Origin: a virus
Reading direction: 5' to 3' (one strand)
Length of the DNA stretch: 64,000 nt
IMG/VR virus record: IMGVR_UViG_3300037961_004224
Span: 62,001-126,000 of that record
In this document: piece by piece, positions 55,454-61,203 of the stretch
How the letters are laid out: each line of letters opens with the position of its first letter
How positions within the stretch are numbered: position 1 is the first letter of the stretch
Notes under the pieces: model-generated
Databases searched by the model: none
What the model was told of the DNA's origin: nothing
Seen by the model: the letters and a program-made list of their open reading frames with translations, nothing else
Position numbers and translations under genes: made by a program

Positions 55454-55545
55454 AATCGGATATCCTACCGATACAAAATAAATTAGGTTTTGGAAGTTAA
55501 ACGGTAAGTTGTACCAAGTAATCAAAACTACCGCCCCAACACACT
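55454..55545 (+). other. Hairpin-rich intergenic segment
   Basis: After the gene end there is a hairpin ATCGG...CCGAT (55,456-55,473). GGTTTTG (about 55,486) can then pair with CAAAACTACC (about 55,527-55,536), enclosing a GGTA...TACC hairpin. This may be a small RNA or a terminator without T tract. Confidence 0.35.
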
Positions 55546-55578
55546 AAAAAAGATCAAAAAATATTTTTAGGAAAAATT

Positions 55579-55680
55579 ATGAGATTTGTACTTGACTTGC
55601 TCTATATTACCGTGGTCCCGTTCTTTTTTATGTTCGGCGTAACCTTTGCAGCTTATCTATTGTTACAATGGCCATTCTAG
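55579..55680 (+). CDS. 33-residue single-pass membrane peptide
   Basis: Start after TTTTTAGGAAAAATT. The peptide is almost wholly hydrophobic (VVPFFFMFGVTFAAYLLLQ) with one Arg and one Asp near the N-terminus, a single transmembrane segment. One of several micropeptides of this type in the region. Confidence 0.5.
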   Translation: MRFVLDLLYITVVPFFFMFGVTFAAYLLLQWPF

Positions 55681-55692
55681 TTTGCGAATTGC

Positions 55693-55770
55693 CGTAAGTC
55701 CTTTGCTGGTAAGGGTTTAGGGCGAAGGCGGGCGTTTTCGACGTAAATCGTTTAGTACCAAGGAGTTACA
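55693..55770. repeat. Paired 11-7-11 elements, copies 2 and 3
   Basis: Copy 2 (55,693-55,721): CGTAAGTCCTT, centre TGCTGGT, AAGGGTTTAGG. Copy 3 (55,742-55,770): CGTAAATCGTT, centre TAGTACC, AAGGAGTTACA. Starts are 49 bases apart across a GC-rich linker (GCGAAGGCGGGCG). Confidence 0.85.
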
Positions 55771-55810
55771 ACTATTCCTGTTATTTTTCAAAAAAAGGTA
55801 GTGATAGGGC

Positions 55811-55839
55811 TTTACAAGTGCCGATCTATTTAATATACT
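55811..55839 (+). promoter_or_regulatory. Sigma70-like promoter
   Basis: TTTACA, 17-base spacer with CCGAT, TATACT. Upstream of the gene at 55,880. Confidence 0.65.
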
Positions 55840-55879
55840 CTTAGTAACAAAATTGAGTTTTACCTTTTGGAGTTTGATT

Positions 55880-56170
55880 ATGAGTTCTTTTGATTACCAG
55901 ATCCAGTGTGAAGAGTTGACCCGCACCGAGCCTACCGCCGAAGATTGGGCCGAGTATGGTGCTTGGTTGGATTCGCAAGAATCCTATGAGTGGTCTGACG
56001 AGGCCATCGAATTCGAGGAGTCCTTGCGATGGGATTCTCTCTATGAGGAGGATTCGCCTCTCAACGATCCTGCACCTTGGGATGGGTGGCAGGATTATGT
56101 TCCAGAGGAGGAAGAGGAGTTGGATTATTCCGATTATCTTTATGAACTCCAAGAAAATTTGGAGTTTTGA
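55880..56170 (+). CDS. Very acidic small protein
   Basis: 96 residues from the ATG after TTTTGGAGTTTGATT. About 40% Asp/Glu with many Trp/Tyr (EEDSPLNDPAPWDGWQDYV, then EEEEELDYSDYLYEL). Such DNA-mimic-like composition is typical of phage inhibitors of DNA-binding host proteins, but that is speculation here. Codon use is more GC-rich than in the structural genes. The stop overlaps a TGACCTAACGTGTC motif. Confidence 0.6.
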   Translation: MSSFDYQIQCEELTRTEPTAEDWAEYGAWLDSQESYEWSDEAIEFEESLRWDSLYEEDSPLNDPAPWDGWQDYVPEEEEELDYSDYLYELQENLEF

Positions 56171-56233
56171 CCTAACGTGTCCGGGTTGGGACGGGGCCGT
56201 TTGACGTAAACCCTTTAGTAGTAAGGAGTTACA
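56168..56233. repeat. TGACCTAACGTGTC motif joined to 11-7-11 element, copy 4
   Basis: The motif at 56,168-56,182 is followed by a GC-rich linker and the element CGTAAACCCTT, TAGTAGT, AAGGAGTTACA at 56,205-56,233. The offset from CCTAAC to CGTAAA is 34 bases, identical to the arrangement at 58,452-58,517. Confidence 0.8.
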
Positions 56234-56269
56234 ACTATTTGCTACAATATTTATTTTTTATCAAAAGAT

Positions 56270-56307
56270 TGACCTAACGTGTCATAGTAGTGTGCGATAA
56301 TATATAT
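56270..56307 (+). promoter_or_regulatory. TGACCTAACGTGTCA motif, promoter-type copy
   Basis: Motif at 56,270-56,284, GCGATAAT downstream, and ATATAT 17 bases after GTGTCA. Precedes the peptide gene at 56,339. This is the only copy not overlapping a recognisable gene stop. Confidence 0.6.
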
Positions 56308-56338
56308 AGTTAAGAAGTTAATCAGTTAAAGGAAATTT

Positions 56339-56443
56339 ATGTTTGAGAACCCTGAATTTATGTCGTTTGTTTTTGTTCCTTGTCTCATGGGAATTATTTT
56401 GTTTATTTTTTGGATTTTAGGTATAGACCCCCTTGACAAATAG
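56339..56443 (+). CDS. 34-residue single-pass membrane peptide
   Basis: Start after AAAGGAAATTT. A short polar N-terminus precedes one hydrophobic helix (VFVPCLMGIILFIFWILG). The 3' end contains the TTGACA box of the next promoter, and the stop codon lies in its spacer. Confidence 0.55.
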   Translation: MFENPEFMSFVFVPCLMGIILFIFWILGIDPLDK

Positions 56444-56460
56444 CCGATATTATGTATAAT
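56433..56460 (+). promoter_or_regulatory. Sigma70-like promoter inside the 3' end of the peptide gene
   Basis: TTGACA, 16-base spacer with GCCGATA, TATAAT. Drives the genes from 56,489. Confidence 0.85.
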
Positions 56461-56488
56461 AGATGAAACAACAACGAAAGGTTTAATT

Positions 56489-56896
56489 ATGAAATTTGAA
56501 AACACACCATCCGGCAAACTGCTTGCTGAGTTCCGTACCGCTATCATGGAATCAATCACGGTTCCTAATCACTTGCTTCCTGCTGAGTTGCACGATGATG
56601 TTCGTGGTTGTCGTACCCTTGCACGTTTGGATCAGCTTTGTGACAAGCGTGATGGTTTGACTGAACACGTTAAGCGTCAACAGATCAAACAACGAAACAT
56701 TGAGCGACTGAGGAATCAAGTAGTTGAAAAGTCTAGATTTAATGAGCGTGGTGACTTCATTGATTTAGATGGTGGCTTGGATTGGTCAGATAATGAGATG
56801 GATGAGATTCAACTGCATAGGAATCAAATGGCTCTTGTGGGTGGAATGGTAAATGGTGGGTTGATTGACTCGGATGATTTAGAGGAAGAAGTATGA
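56489..56896 (+). CDS. Hypothetical helical protein
   Basis: 135 residues preceded by CGAAAGGTTTAATT. Mostly helical and charged, with HVKRQQIKQRNIERLRNQV as a basic coiled-coil segment and an acidic C-terminus (GLIDSDDLEEEV). Overlaps the next gene by 4 bases (ATGA). No family recognised. Confidence 0.65.
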   Translation: MKFENTPSGKLLAEFRTAIMESITVPNHLLPAELHDDVRGCRTLARLDQLCDKRDGLTEHVKRQQIKQRNIERLRNQVVEKSRFNERGDFIDLDGGLDWSDNEMDEIQLHRNQMALVGGMVNGGLIDSDDLEEEV

Positions 56897-57162
56897 ATGA
56901 AGAAAGTTATTATTGGCACGTTGAGCTAGAGAGATGGTTGCCGGATAGTGAGGGCAATAAAATCATTTCAAAGATTAAATATAATTTGCCGTCTGATTAC
57001 AGTAGTATGCTCGACAGTTTGGAAATGATCGACGAGGCTTATCACGATTCAGTTTATAGCGGCGTTACTCGTCATATAGTTGAACGATTTGCTGGCTCTG
57101 GTTTTTTGCCGAAGAAATTAGTACCGCCTCAAGGCTTGGAGAATTATGAAGAAAATGAGTGA
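56893..57162 (+). CDS. Hypothetical protein, coupled to preceding gene
   Basis: 89 residues. N-terminal SYYWHVELERWLPDSEGNKI, then a helix, then VERFAGSGFLPKKLVPPQG. Translationally coupled to the 135-residue gene by the ATGA overlap. Function unknown. Confidence 0.6.
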   Translation: MNEESYYWHVELERWLPDSEGNKIISKIKYNLPSDYSSMLDSLEMIDEAYHDSVYSGVTRHIVERFAGSGFLPKKLVPPQGLENYEENE

Positions 57163-57247
57163 TCAAAAAAAAGCATTAATTTTTTGTTTTGTGTCTTTTA
57201 TTGTTGGCGTATTTTTTTGGGATTTTTATGAAATTTTTTTTATGTAA
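57146..57247 (+). CDS. 33-residue single-pass membrane peptide
   Basis: Starts inside the end of the previous gene after CTTGGAGAATT. A Lys-rich N-terminus precedes one hydrophobic helix (ALIFCFVSFIVGVFFW). Third membrane micropeptide in the region. Confidence 0.5.
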   Translation: MKKMSDQKKALIFCFVSFIVGVFFWDFYEIFFM

Positions 57248-57274
57248 TTTATTAGGTGCTATTATTCTTACTGC

Positions 57275-57352
57275 CCTAACTCATTTACTGGTAAGGCTTT
57301 AGGGAAAATGGCCGCCCCGCCGCCCTAAGTCCTTTGATACCAACGACTTACG
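57275..57352. repeat. Paired 11-7-11 elements, copies 5 and 6
   Basis: Copy 5 (57,275-57,303): CCTAACTCATT, TACTGGT, AAGGCTTTAGG. Copy 6 (57,324-57,352): CCTAAGTCCTT, TGATACC, AACGACTTACG. Starts are 49 bases apart; the linker contains GGCCGCCCCGCCG. Confidence 0.85.
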
Positions 57353-57402
57353 TCAATTACAAAAAACTTTTGATTTATTTCTATTTTAATTGCATAGACC
57401 CC

Positions 57403-57430
57403 TTGACAAATGCCGATAATTATGTATAAT
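57403..57430 (+). promoter_or_regulatory. Sigma70-like promoter, first of a duplicated leader
   Basis: TTGACA, 16 bases with GCCGATAA, TATAAT. Followed by TGTTAAG and the boxA-like TGATCTTTGAAAATTTGG (57,463-57,480). No gene follows before the second promoter. Confidence 0.85.
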
Positions 57431-57511
57431 GGGGGAGTGTTAAGGGAAACCACGACACAAACTGATCTTTGAAAATTTGGTTGTTTTTTCTGATTTTGTT
57501 CAAGATACCCC

Positions 57512-57540
57512 TTGACAAATGACGATAATTATGATATAAT
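57512..57540 (+). promoter_or_regulatory. Sigma70-like promoter of the structured RNA
   Basis: TTGACA, 17 bases with GACGATAA, TATAAT. Followed by TGTTAAG (57,548) and then the boxA-like TGATCTTTCACAATTTGG (57,610-57,627). Confidence 0.85.
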
Positions 57541-57547
57541 GATAACA

Positions 57548-57935
57548 TGTTAAGTGAGTCTGTGAGGCGACTTGATGACGGCCAATCTCAGCCGGTCAGC
57601 TTGACTTTTTGATCTTTCACAATTTGGTAGTTCAAGGGCATGACCCGCAAACCTCGCCCAAGTCGCGAGTATAGCTGGCGAGCTATTCCAAGATACGCAC
57701 CACACAACGGGTGAAATCTGAGGTAAAGGGTAGGTGATGCCGCTACTGAAAAGTACGGTAACGATTACGAACCCTCTCAGCACCCAAACAATACATATGG
57801 GGCTTTTCGCAAAGGAGCAAGCCGGACGCTACTGCGTCACACAGTGTTTAAACGCTATCCCTTTAGCGGGGGATGACCTTTAGGCGTGAGACGTTGCCGG
57901 TGTAAGGCGGGTTCGATTCCCGCAAGCCTCTGCCC
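57548..57935 (+). ncRNA. Candidate structured ncRNA with tRNA-like 3' end (tmRNA-like)
   Basis: About 390 bases, markedly more GC-rich than its surroundings, with no long convincing reading frame. The 3' end is a perfect tRNA T-arm: GCGGG (57,907-57,911), 7-base loop TTCGATT, CCCGC (57,919-57,923). The bases just after it (GCCTC, 57,926-57,930) can pair with GAGGC at 57,564-57,568, like an acceptor stem closing ~365 bases of RNA. CGGCcAA (57,579-57,585) can pair with TTGCCG (57,894-57,899) inside it. Internal hairpins include CTCGC/GCGAG with a 7-base loop, ATAGCT-GGCG-AGCTAT, a GAAA-capped TACT/AGTA stem, GACGC/GCGTC and CGCTA/TAGCG. Size and closure match a one-piece tmRNA, but the usual D-loop signature and an ALAA-type tag frame are not seen, so a novel RNA is equally possible. 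Confidence 0.6.
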
Positions 57936-57989
57936 ACAAGTGCCACGGGGGTACGTTAAAAATGCCCGCTTACAAATATCATGTTTGCC

Positions 57990-58196
57990 ATGACCTCAGT
58001 CGTGGCGGTTCCTTGCAAGAAGTGTGAGGTGGTGAATGAACTCGAAGTAGATTTCGAGAATTTCATCGCTTGGCAGTCTCGCAAGATGTTGATCCAAGAA
58101 GCGTTTCCAACGCTTGATGCGGATCAGCGTGAGCTTCTGATCTCTGGCATTTGTCCAAAATGCTGGGATGAGATGTTCCCTCCAGAAGAGGATTGA
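57990..58196 (+). CDS. Small zinc-ribbon protein
   Basis: 68 residues. CKKC near the N-terminus and CPKC near the C-terminus frame QEAFPTLDADQRELLISGI, a pattern I recognise from small phage proteins. Start uncertain: no clear ribosome site, and an in-frame ATG lies nine bases upstream. It follows the structured RNA by about 55 bases and may be co-transcribed with it. Zinc binding is likely; function unknown. Confidence 0.7.
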   Translation: MTSVVAVPCKKCEVVNELEVDFENFIAWQSRKMLIQEAFPTLDADQRELLISGICPKCWDEMFPPEED

Positions 58197-58211
58197 ACCG
58201 CTTTGACCGTC

Positions 58212-58223
58212 CCGCTTCGGCGG
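58212..58223 (+). terminator. UUCG-capped hairpin
   Basis: CCGC-TTCG-GCGG, 15 bases after the zinc-ribbon gene. It lacks a T tract, so termination is uncertain. Confidence 0.4.
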
Positions 58224-58298
58224 TGTGGAGTTTGATAAGCTCTGTCGTAATCACTCAATTATCATAAACTCTTTTTTTCTCTGTTTAGGATTTTTAAA

Positions 58299-58454
58299 AT
58301 GGAAAATTTCCACGATTCTTTTGTTTGCGAAGATTGTGATTGTCTCGTTTTGTTTGACGATGGCGGTTGTGATTGTGACCAGTGGGAAGACTACGAAGAT
58401 GATGGTCAGCCGGATGAAATGCAGGAATGGCACGATTTTGACCCGGATTGTTGA
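58299..58454 (+). CDS. 51-residue acidic Cys-rich peptide
   Basis: Seven Cys and 17 Asp/Glu in 51 residues, with the core CEDCDCLVLFDDGGCDCDQW. The upstream sequence TTTAGGATTTTTAAA provides an AGGA site. The pattern suggests a metal-binding knuckle. The stop overlaps a TGACCTAACGTGTCA motif, as for three other genes here. Function unknown. Confidence 0.55.
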   Translation: MENFHDSFVCEDCDCLVLFDDGGCDCDQWEDYEDDGQPDEMQEWHDFDPDC

Positions 58455-58517
58455 CCTAACGTGTCACCCTGCGGGGCGGGGGTTTTGACGTAAACCCTTA
58501 GTGCATAAGGACTTAGA
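58452..58517. repeat. TGACCTAACGTGTCA motif joined to 11-7-11 element, copy 7
   Basis: Motif at 58,452-58,466, GC-rich linker (GCGGGGCGGGGG), then CGTAAACCCTT, AGTGCAT, AAGGACTTAGA at 58,489-58,517. Same 34-base offset as at 56,168. Confidence 0.8.
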
Positions 58518-58545
58518 GAAAATCAAAAAACTTTCAAGATTAGGC

Positions 58546-58573
58546 TTGAAAATGACGATATATATTGTATAAT
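58546..58573 (+). promoter_or_regulatory. Sigma70-like promoter
   Basis: TTGAAA, 16 bases with GACGATA, TATAAT. Drives the gene at 58,616. Confidence 0.8.
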
Positions 58574-58615
58574 TGAAGTGTAACGTAAACAACTCATATG
58601 CAAAGGAAAACGAAA

Positions 58616-58828
58616 ATGGCAAATTATATTGCGAATCCGGCGAATGTTCTTGTCGATGACCGCATCGAATTCGATTATAACGGCACAACCCGAAAGGGAA
58701 AAGTTGAAAGAGTCGGAAAGACTTTTGTGACAGTCAAACACGACAATCCAGCCGATTACAAGAATAAAACTTATTCAACGTATCAATTTAAAAGAATTAC
58801 TTCCCGCATACGTCATCTCGCTTTTTAG
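58616..58828 (+). CDS. Small SH3-like beta protein
   Basis: 70 residues from the ATG after AAAGGAAAACGAAA. Strands such as DRIEFDYNGTTRKGKVERVG and KTFVTVKHDN resemble a small SH3-like or KOW-type barrel, with a basic C-terminus. Single-gene unit with its own promoter and terminator. Nucleic-acid binding is possible, but unproven. Confidence 0.6.
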   Translation: MANYIANPANVLVDDRIEFDYNGTTRKGKVERVGKTFVTVKHDNPADYKNKTYSTYQFKRITSRIRHLAF

Positions 58829-58860
58829 TGAGTGGCTTTTCGTGACCTCCTTTCGTGTTG

Positions 58861-58894
58861 CCCCTCGATTACTTTGGTAGTCGGGGGGTTTTTT
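58861..58894 (+). terminator. Intrinsic terminator
   Basis: CCCC...GATTAC pairs with GTAGTC...GGGG (one G-U pair, a 2-base bulge), followed by GGTTTTTTG. Confidence 0.75.
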
Positions 58895-58972
58895 GTTGCA
58901 TCCAAGGTAGCTTGTTGAGTTTGTGATAAAAATTAGCACGCGAGTTTTTATAAAATAATTAAAGTTGACCCC

Positions 58973-59000
58973 TTGTAATTGACGATATATACTGTATAAT
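58973..59000 (+). promoter_or_regulatory. Sigma70-like promoter
   Basis: TTGTAA, 16 bases with GACGATA, TATAAT. Drives the genes from 59,025. Confidence 0.8.
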
Positions 59001-59024
59001 GAGGTCATAACATGAAAGGAAATT

Positions 59025-59477
59025 ATGCTAAACATTAAACCACACGTTAGCAAGAGCAGCGAAGTCGTAGACTTTATTAATGTAGAAAAGAAGGTTCGTG
59101 TATATCGTAACCTGCACAAAAACTGTTTCAGTATCAAGCAGGACGGTTTGGTTCGTTGCCATGCCGACCACGTAACTTTGCGTGATTGTAAATTCATTGT
59201 GTCCAAGGCTGGACAAAAAAGGGTCAGGGATGAAGGTCGTAAAAACGTACATGCGTTTGTTGAGGGTTATGTTTGTGCTACTCGTAAGGCCGACAAGATT
59301 GTTGACGGTGCGAAGTCTGATGCCGAGATGGATGCAGGCAAGAGTGACTGGAAAAAAGCCTACTATAACCCATATACCTGCGACACGTTCATCAATCAGT
59401 ATGACGGATCACCACTAGAAACATCAACGTTTGCTGATCTTTACGTTGATCCAACTGCAATCTACATCTTTAACTAG
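59025..59477 (+). CDS. Conserved phage hypothetical protein
   Basis: 150 residues, start after ATGAAAGGAAATT. Contains VYRNLHKNCFSIKQDGLVRC and GRKNVHAFVEGYV. This pairing of motifs is familiar from uncharacterised proteins of cyanophages and other large phages. The C-terminal YYNPYTCDTFI and a Thr/Asp-rich end are less conserved. Co-transcribed with the next gene (10-base gap). Confidence 0.7.
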   Translation: MLNIKPHVSKSSEVVDFINVEKKVRVYRNLHKNCFSIKQDGLVRCHADHVTLRDCKFIVSKAGQKRVRDEGRKNVHAFVEGYVCATRKADKIVDGAKSDAEMDAGKSDWKKAYYNPYTCDTFINQYDGSPLETSTFADLYVDPTAIYIFN

Positions 59478-59487
59478 GAGAATTATA

Positions 59488-59826
59488 ATGGGACTTGACC
59501 AATACGCATCTATTCGTAAGGATGGGGAAGAGGATAAGGAAATTGCCTATTGGCGTAAGCATCCTAACCTGCAAGGGTGGATGGAACAGCTTTGGCGTGA
59601 GAAGGGTGGAGAGGGTGAATTCAACTGTGTTGATGTTGAGTTGACGTTTGAGGATCTTGAGCAGCTTGAAGCATCTATTGAGGGTGCAGAGTTGCCGGAA
59701 ACAGTAGGTTTCTTCTTTGGTAATAGCTCCGATGATTATTACAAAGAACAAGATTTAGAATTTATTGCCGATGCTTCGGAAGCAATCGAGCATGGTTACA
59801 AAGTTGTTTACACTTCGTGGTGGTAG
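59488..59826 (+). CDS. Conserved phage protein, MGLDQYA...SWW family
   Basis: 112 residues from the ATG with AGGAGAATTATA upstream. MGLDQYASIRK at the N-terminus, then YWRKHPNLQGWMEQLW, GFFFGNSSDDYY and a terminal YTSWW are the conserved blocks of a widespread small phage family of unknown function. A paired 11-7-11 element starts one base after the stop codon. Confidence 0.75.
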   Translation: MGLDQYASIRKDGEEDKEIAYWRKHPNLQGWMEQLWREKGGEGEFNCVDVELTFEDLEQLEASIEGAELPETVGFFFGNSSDDYYKEQDLEFIADASEAIEHGYKVVYTSWW

Positions 59827-59827
59827 C

Positions 59828-59909
59828 CCTAAGTCCTTTGCCCGTAACGACTTACGACGGGCGAAGCTCCCCCCGCCGATCCTAAGTCCTTTGATACCAA
59901 CGACTTACG
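59828..59909. repeat. Paired 11-7-11 elements, copies 8 and 9
   Basis: Copy 8 (59,828-59,856): CCTAAGTCCTT, TGCCCGT, AACGACTTACG. Copy 9 (59,881-59,909): same arms with centre TGATACC. Starts are 53 bases apart with a GC-rich linker (ACGGGCGAAGCTCCCCC). Confidence 0.9.
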
Positions 59910-60017
59910 ACGATTCCGCAGAGCAAATGGTGTGCCAAAGTTTTTTTTGGTTTTTTTTAAGATTTCCTATTGACAAAGTATTTCAGGAATATTCCCAGAA
60001 TAATTATAGACAACCAC

Positions 60018-60045
60018 TTGACTTTGCCGATGTATATTGTATAAT
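60018..60045 (+). promoter_or_regulatory. Sigma70-like promoter
   Basis: TTGACT, 16 bases with GCCGAT, TATAAT. Drives the gene at 60,090. Confidence 0.8.
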
Positions 60046-60089
60046 GATAGTGTAACAAGTTAAGTTTTTTTCTCTCGAAAGGTTTTGCT

Positions 60090-61004
60090 ATGAGCAATGT
60101 TCAATCCACCGATGTTTCTTCTGTCGTTCGTTCCGCTTTTGATTTCAGCGTGGACAAGTTCCCTCTGTACGGCCCTGAGTCGCTGCCGACCGATCAATAC
60201 GGTTTGTTCCGTTCTGATACTGGTTTCATCAAGGGTGTAAAATCCGTGTCCAAGCGATATGTGCCGCATGAAACTGAGGACGTTTGTGCCTTGGTCGATG
60301 CTGCTGGTGATGCGTTTGATGGTGATATTGAGGTCAAAACGCACTGGCGTGAGGGTCACTACGTTTCTGTCGCTCCAACGCGAGCGGAACGCAAGTCCAT
60401 CTACGGGACTGCTGACAATATTTTCCCGCGAATTATTATTCGTGCGGGTTATGACGGTCAAGCCTTCACCGGCACGATGGGTTACTACCGCGATGCGTGT
60501 AACAATCTCGCCATGATGCGTCGAGTCTCTGGCACTTGTGTCAAGATCCGCCACTCGTCTGGCTTGCGTGCAGCAATGGACGATCTGATTCAGACGTTCA
60601 GCCAGCTTTCCGCAGGTTGGGAGCATCTCGTCGAGGTTGCTCAGGAATTGGAATCCCGCGAGGTTCGTATGGTCGAGTTTCTCGATCAGATTTATGGTCG
60701 TCCTTCGGATGAACAGCTTGCACTTGCCAATAGTGGTCAACGTGTTCGGGCTGTTACAAGCCACCAGAATCGCACAGAAGCGATCTGGAAGCGTCTCAAC
60801 CGCGAGCGTGTTCGCACTGGTCGTCCTACCATGACCAACGACATCGTGAGTGCGTGGGAAGCGTTCAACGCTGTTCAGGGTTATGTGCAGCATGATGCAC
60901 AAGCCAAGAGCGGTTTCAAAGGTGAGTTTGACCGTATTCTCCGAGCCGCCAACGATCAAGCAGTAAACAAGGCCGAGCGTCTTGTGCTTGAACTGGCAGC
61001 GTAG
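60090..61004 (+). CDS. DUF932-like phage/plasmid protein
   Basis: 304 residues, ribosome site CGAAAGGTTTTGCT. GFIKGVKSVSKRYVPHETED near residue 50, the central GYDGQAFTGTMGYYRDACNN and VKIRHSSGLRAAMDDLIQ match the order of blocks in the DUF932 (phage/plasmid-related) family, whose role is unknown. The gene is clearly more GC-rich than most of the window and uses GC-ending codons, a sign of separate origin. It is a single-gene unit with promoter, strong terminator and 11-7-11 element pairs on both sides. Confidence 0.75.
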   Translation: MSNVQSTDVSSVVRSAFDFSVDKFPLYGPESLPTDQYGLFRSDTGFIKGVKSVSKRYVPHETEDVCALVDAAGDAFDGDIEVKTHWREGHYVSVAPTRAERKSIYGTADNIFPRIIIRAGYDGQAFTGTMGYYRDACNNLAMMRRVSGTCVKIRHSSGLRAAMDDLIQTFSQLSAGWEHLVEVAQELESREVRMVEFLDQIYGRPSDEQLALANSGQRVRAVTSHQNRTEAIWKRLNRERVRTGRPTMTNDIVSAWEAFNAVQGYVQHDAQAKSGFKGEFDRILRAANDQAVNKAERLVLELAA

Positions 61005-61022
61005 CCGTACCTTTCGAGAGTG

Positions 61023-61055
61023 CCTCGCCCCTTGTAGGGGCGGGGCTTTTCCTTT
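61023..61055 (+). terminator. Intrinsic terminator after the DUF932-like gene
   Basis: CTCGCCCC-TTGTA-GGGGCGGGG stem followed by CTTTTCCTTTT. Confidence 0.85.
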
Positions 61056-61073
61056 TCTCTTGTTAGGTTTGGC

Positions 61074-61142
61074 ATGACACAGTTTTTAGTTATTTGCGTG
61101 ATTTTTATTATCGTTCACAGTTTTGCAGAAAGTTGGAAATAA
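61074..61142 (+). CDS. 22-residue hydrophobic peptide
   Basis: MTQ followed by one hydrophobic helix (FLVICVIFIIVHSF) and a short polar end. The ribosome site is weak (TTAGG). Listed because of its resemblance to the other membrane micropeptides; it may be chance. Confidence 0.3.
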   Translation: MTQFLVICVIFIIVHSFAESWK

Positions 61143-61203
61143 TTTGATTTTGGGGCTTGACAGAATTCTTGTCAAGTCCTTTTTTTTATTTTTCTCGAAT
61201 TAA

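Noticed and set aside
57640-57714. 24-codon frame MTRKPRPSREYSW... within the RNA
   Set aside because: Overlaps two perfect hairpins; too short to support as a gene without conservation data.
57737-57883. 48-codon frame (MPLLKSTVTITN...) inside the structured RNA
   Set aside because: It has a weak purine-rich site, but it runs through several perfect hairpins. I favour RNA, while noting that conservation of the frame would change this.
57855-57935. Ordinary tRNA gene at the T-arm
   Set aside because: The T-arm is perfect, but no anticodon arm or D-arm can be formed in the 60 bases upstream, so it is not a standard tRNA.
60060-60959. 299-codon minus-strand frame opposite the DUF932-like gene
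   Set aside because: The plus-strand gene has a promoter, ribosome site, terminator and family motifs; the antisense frame follows from GC-ending codons.
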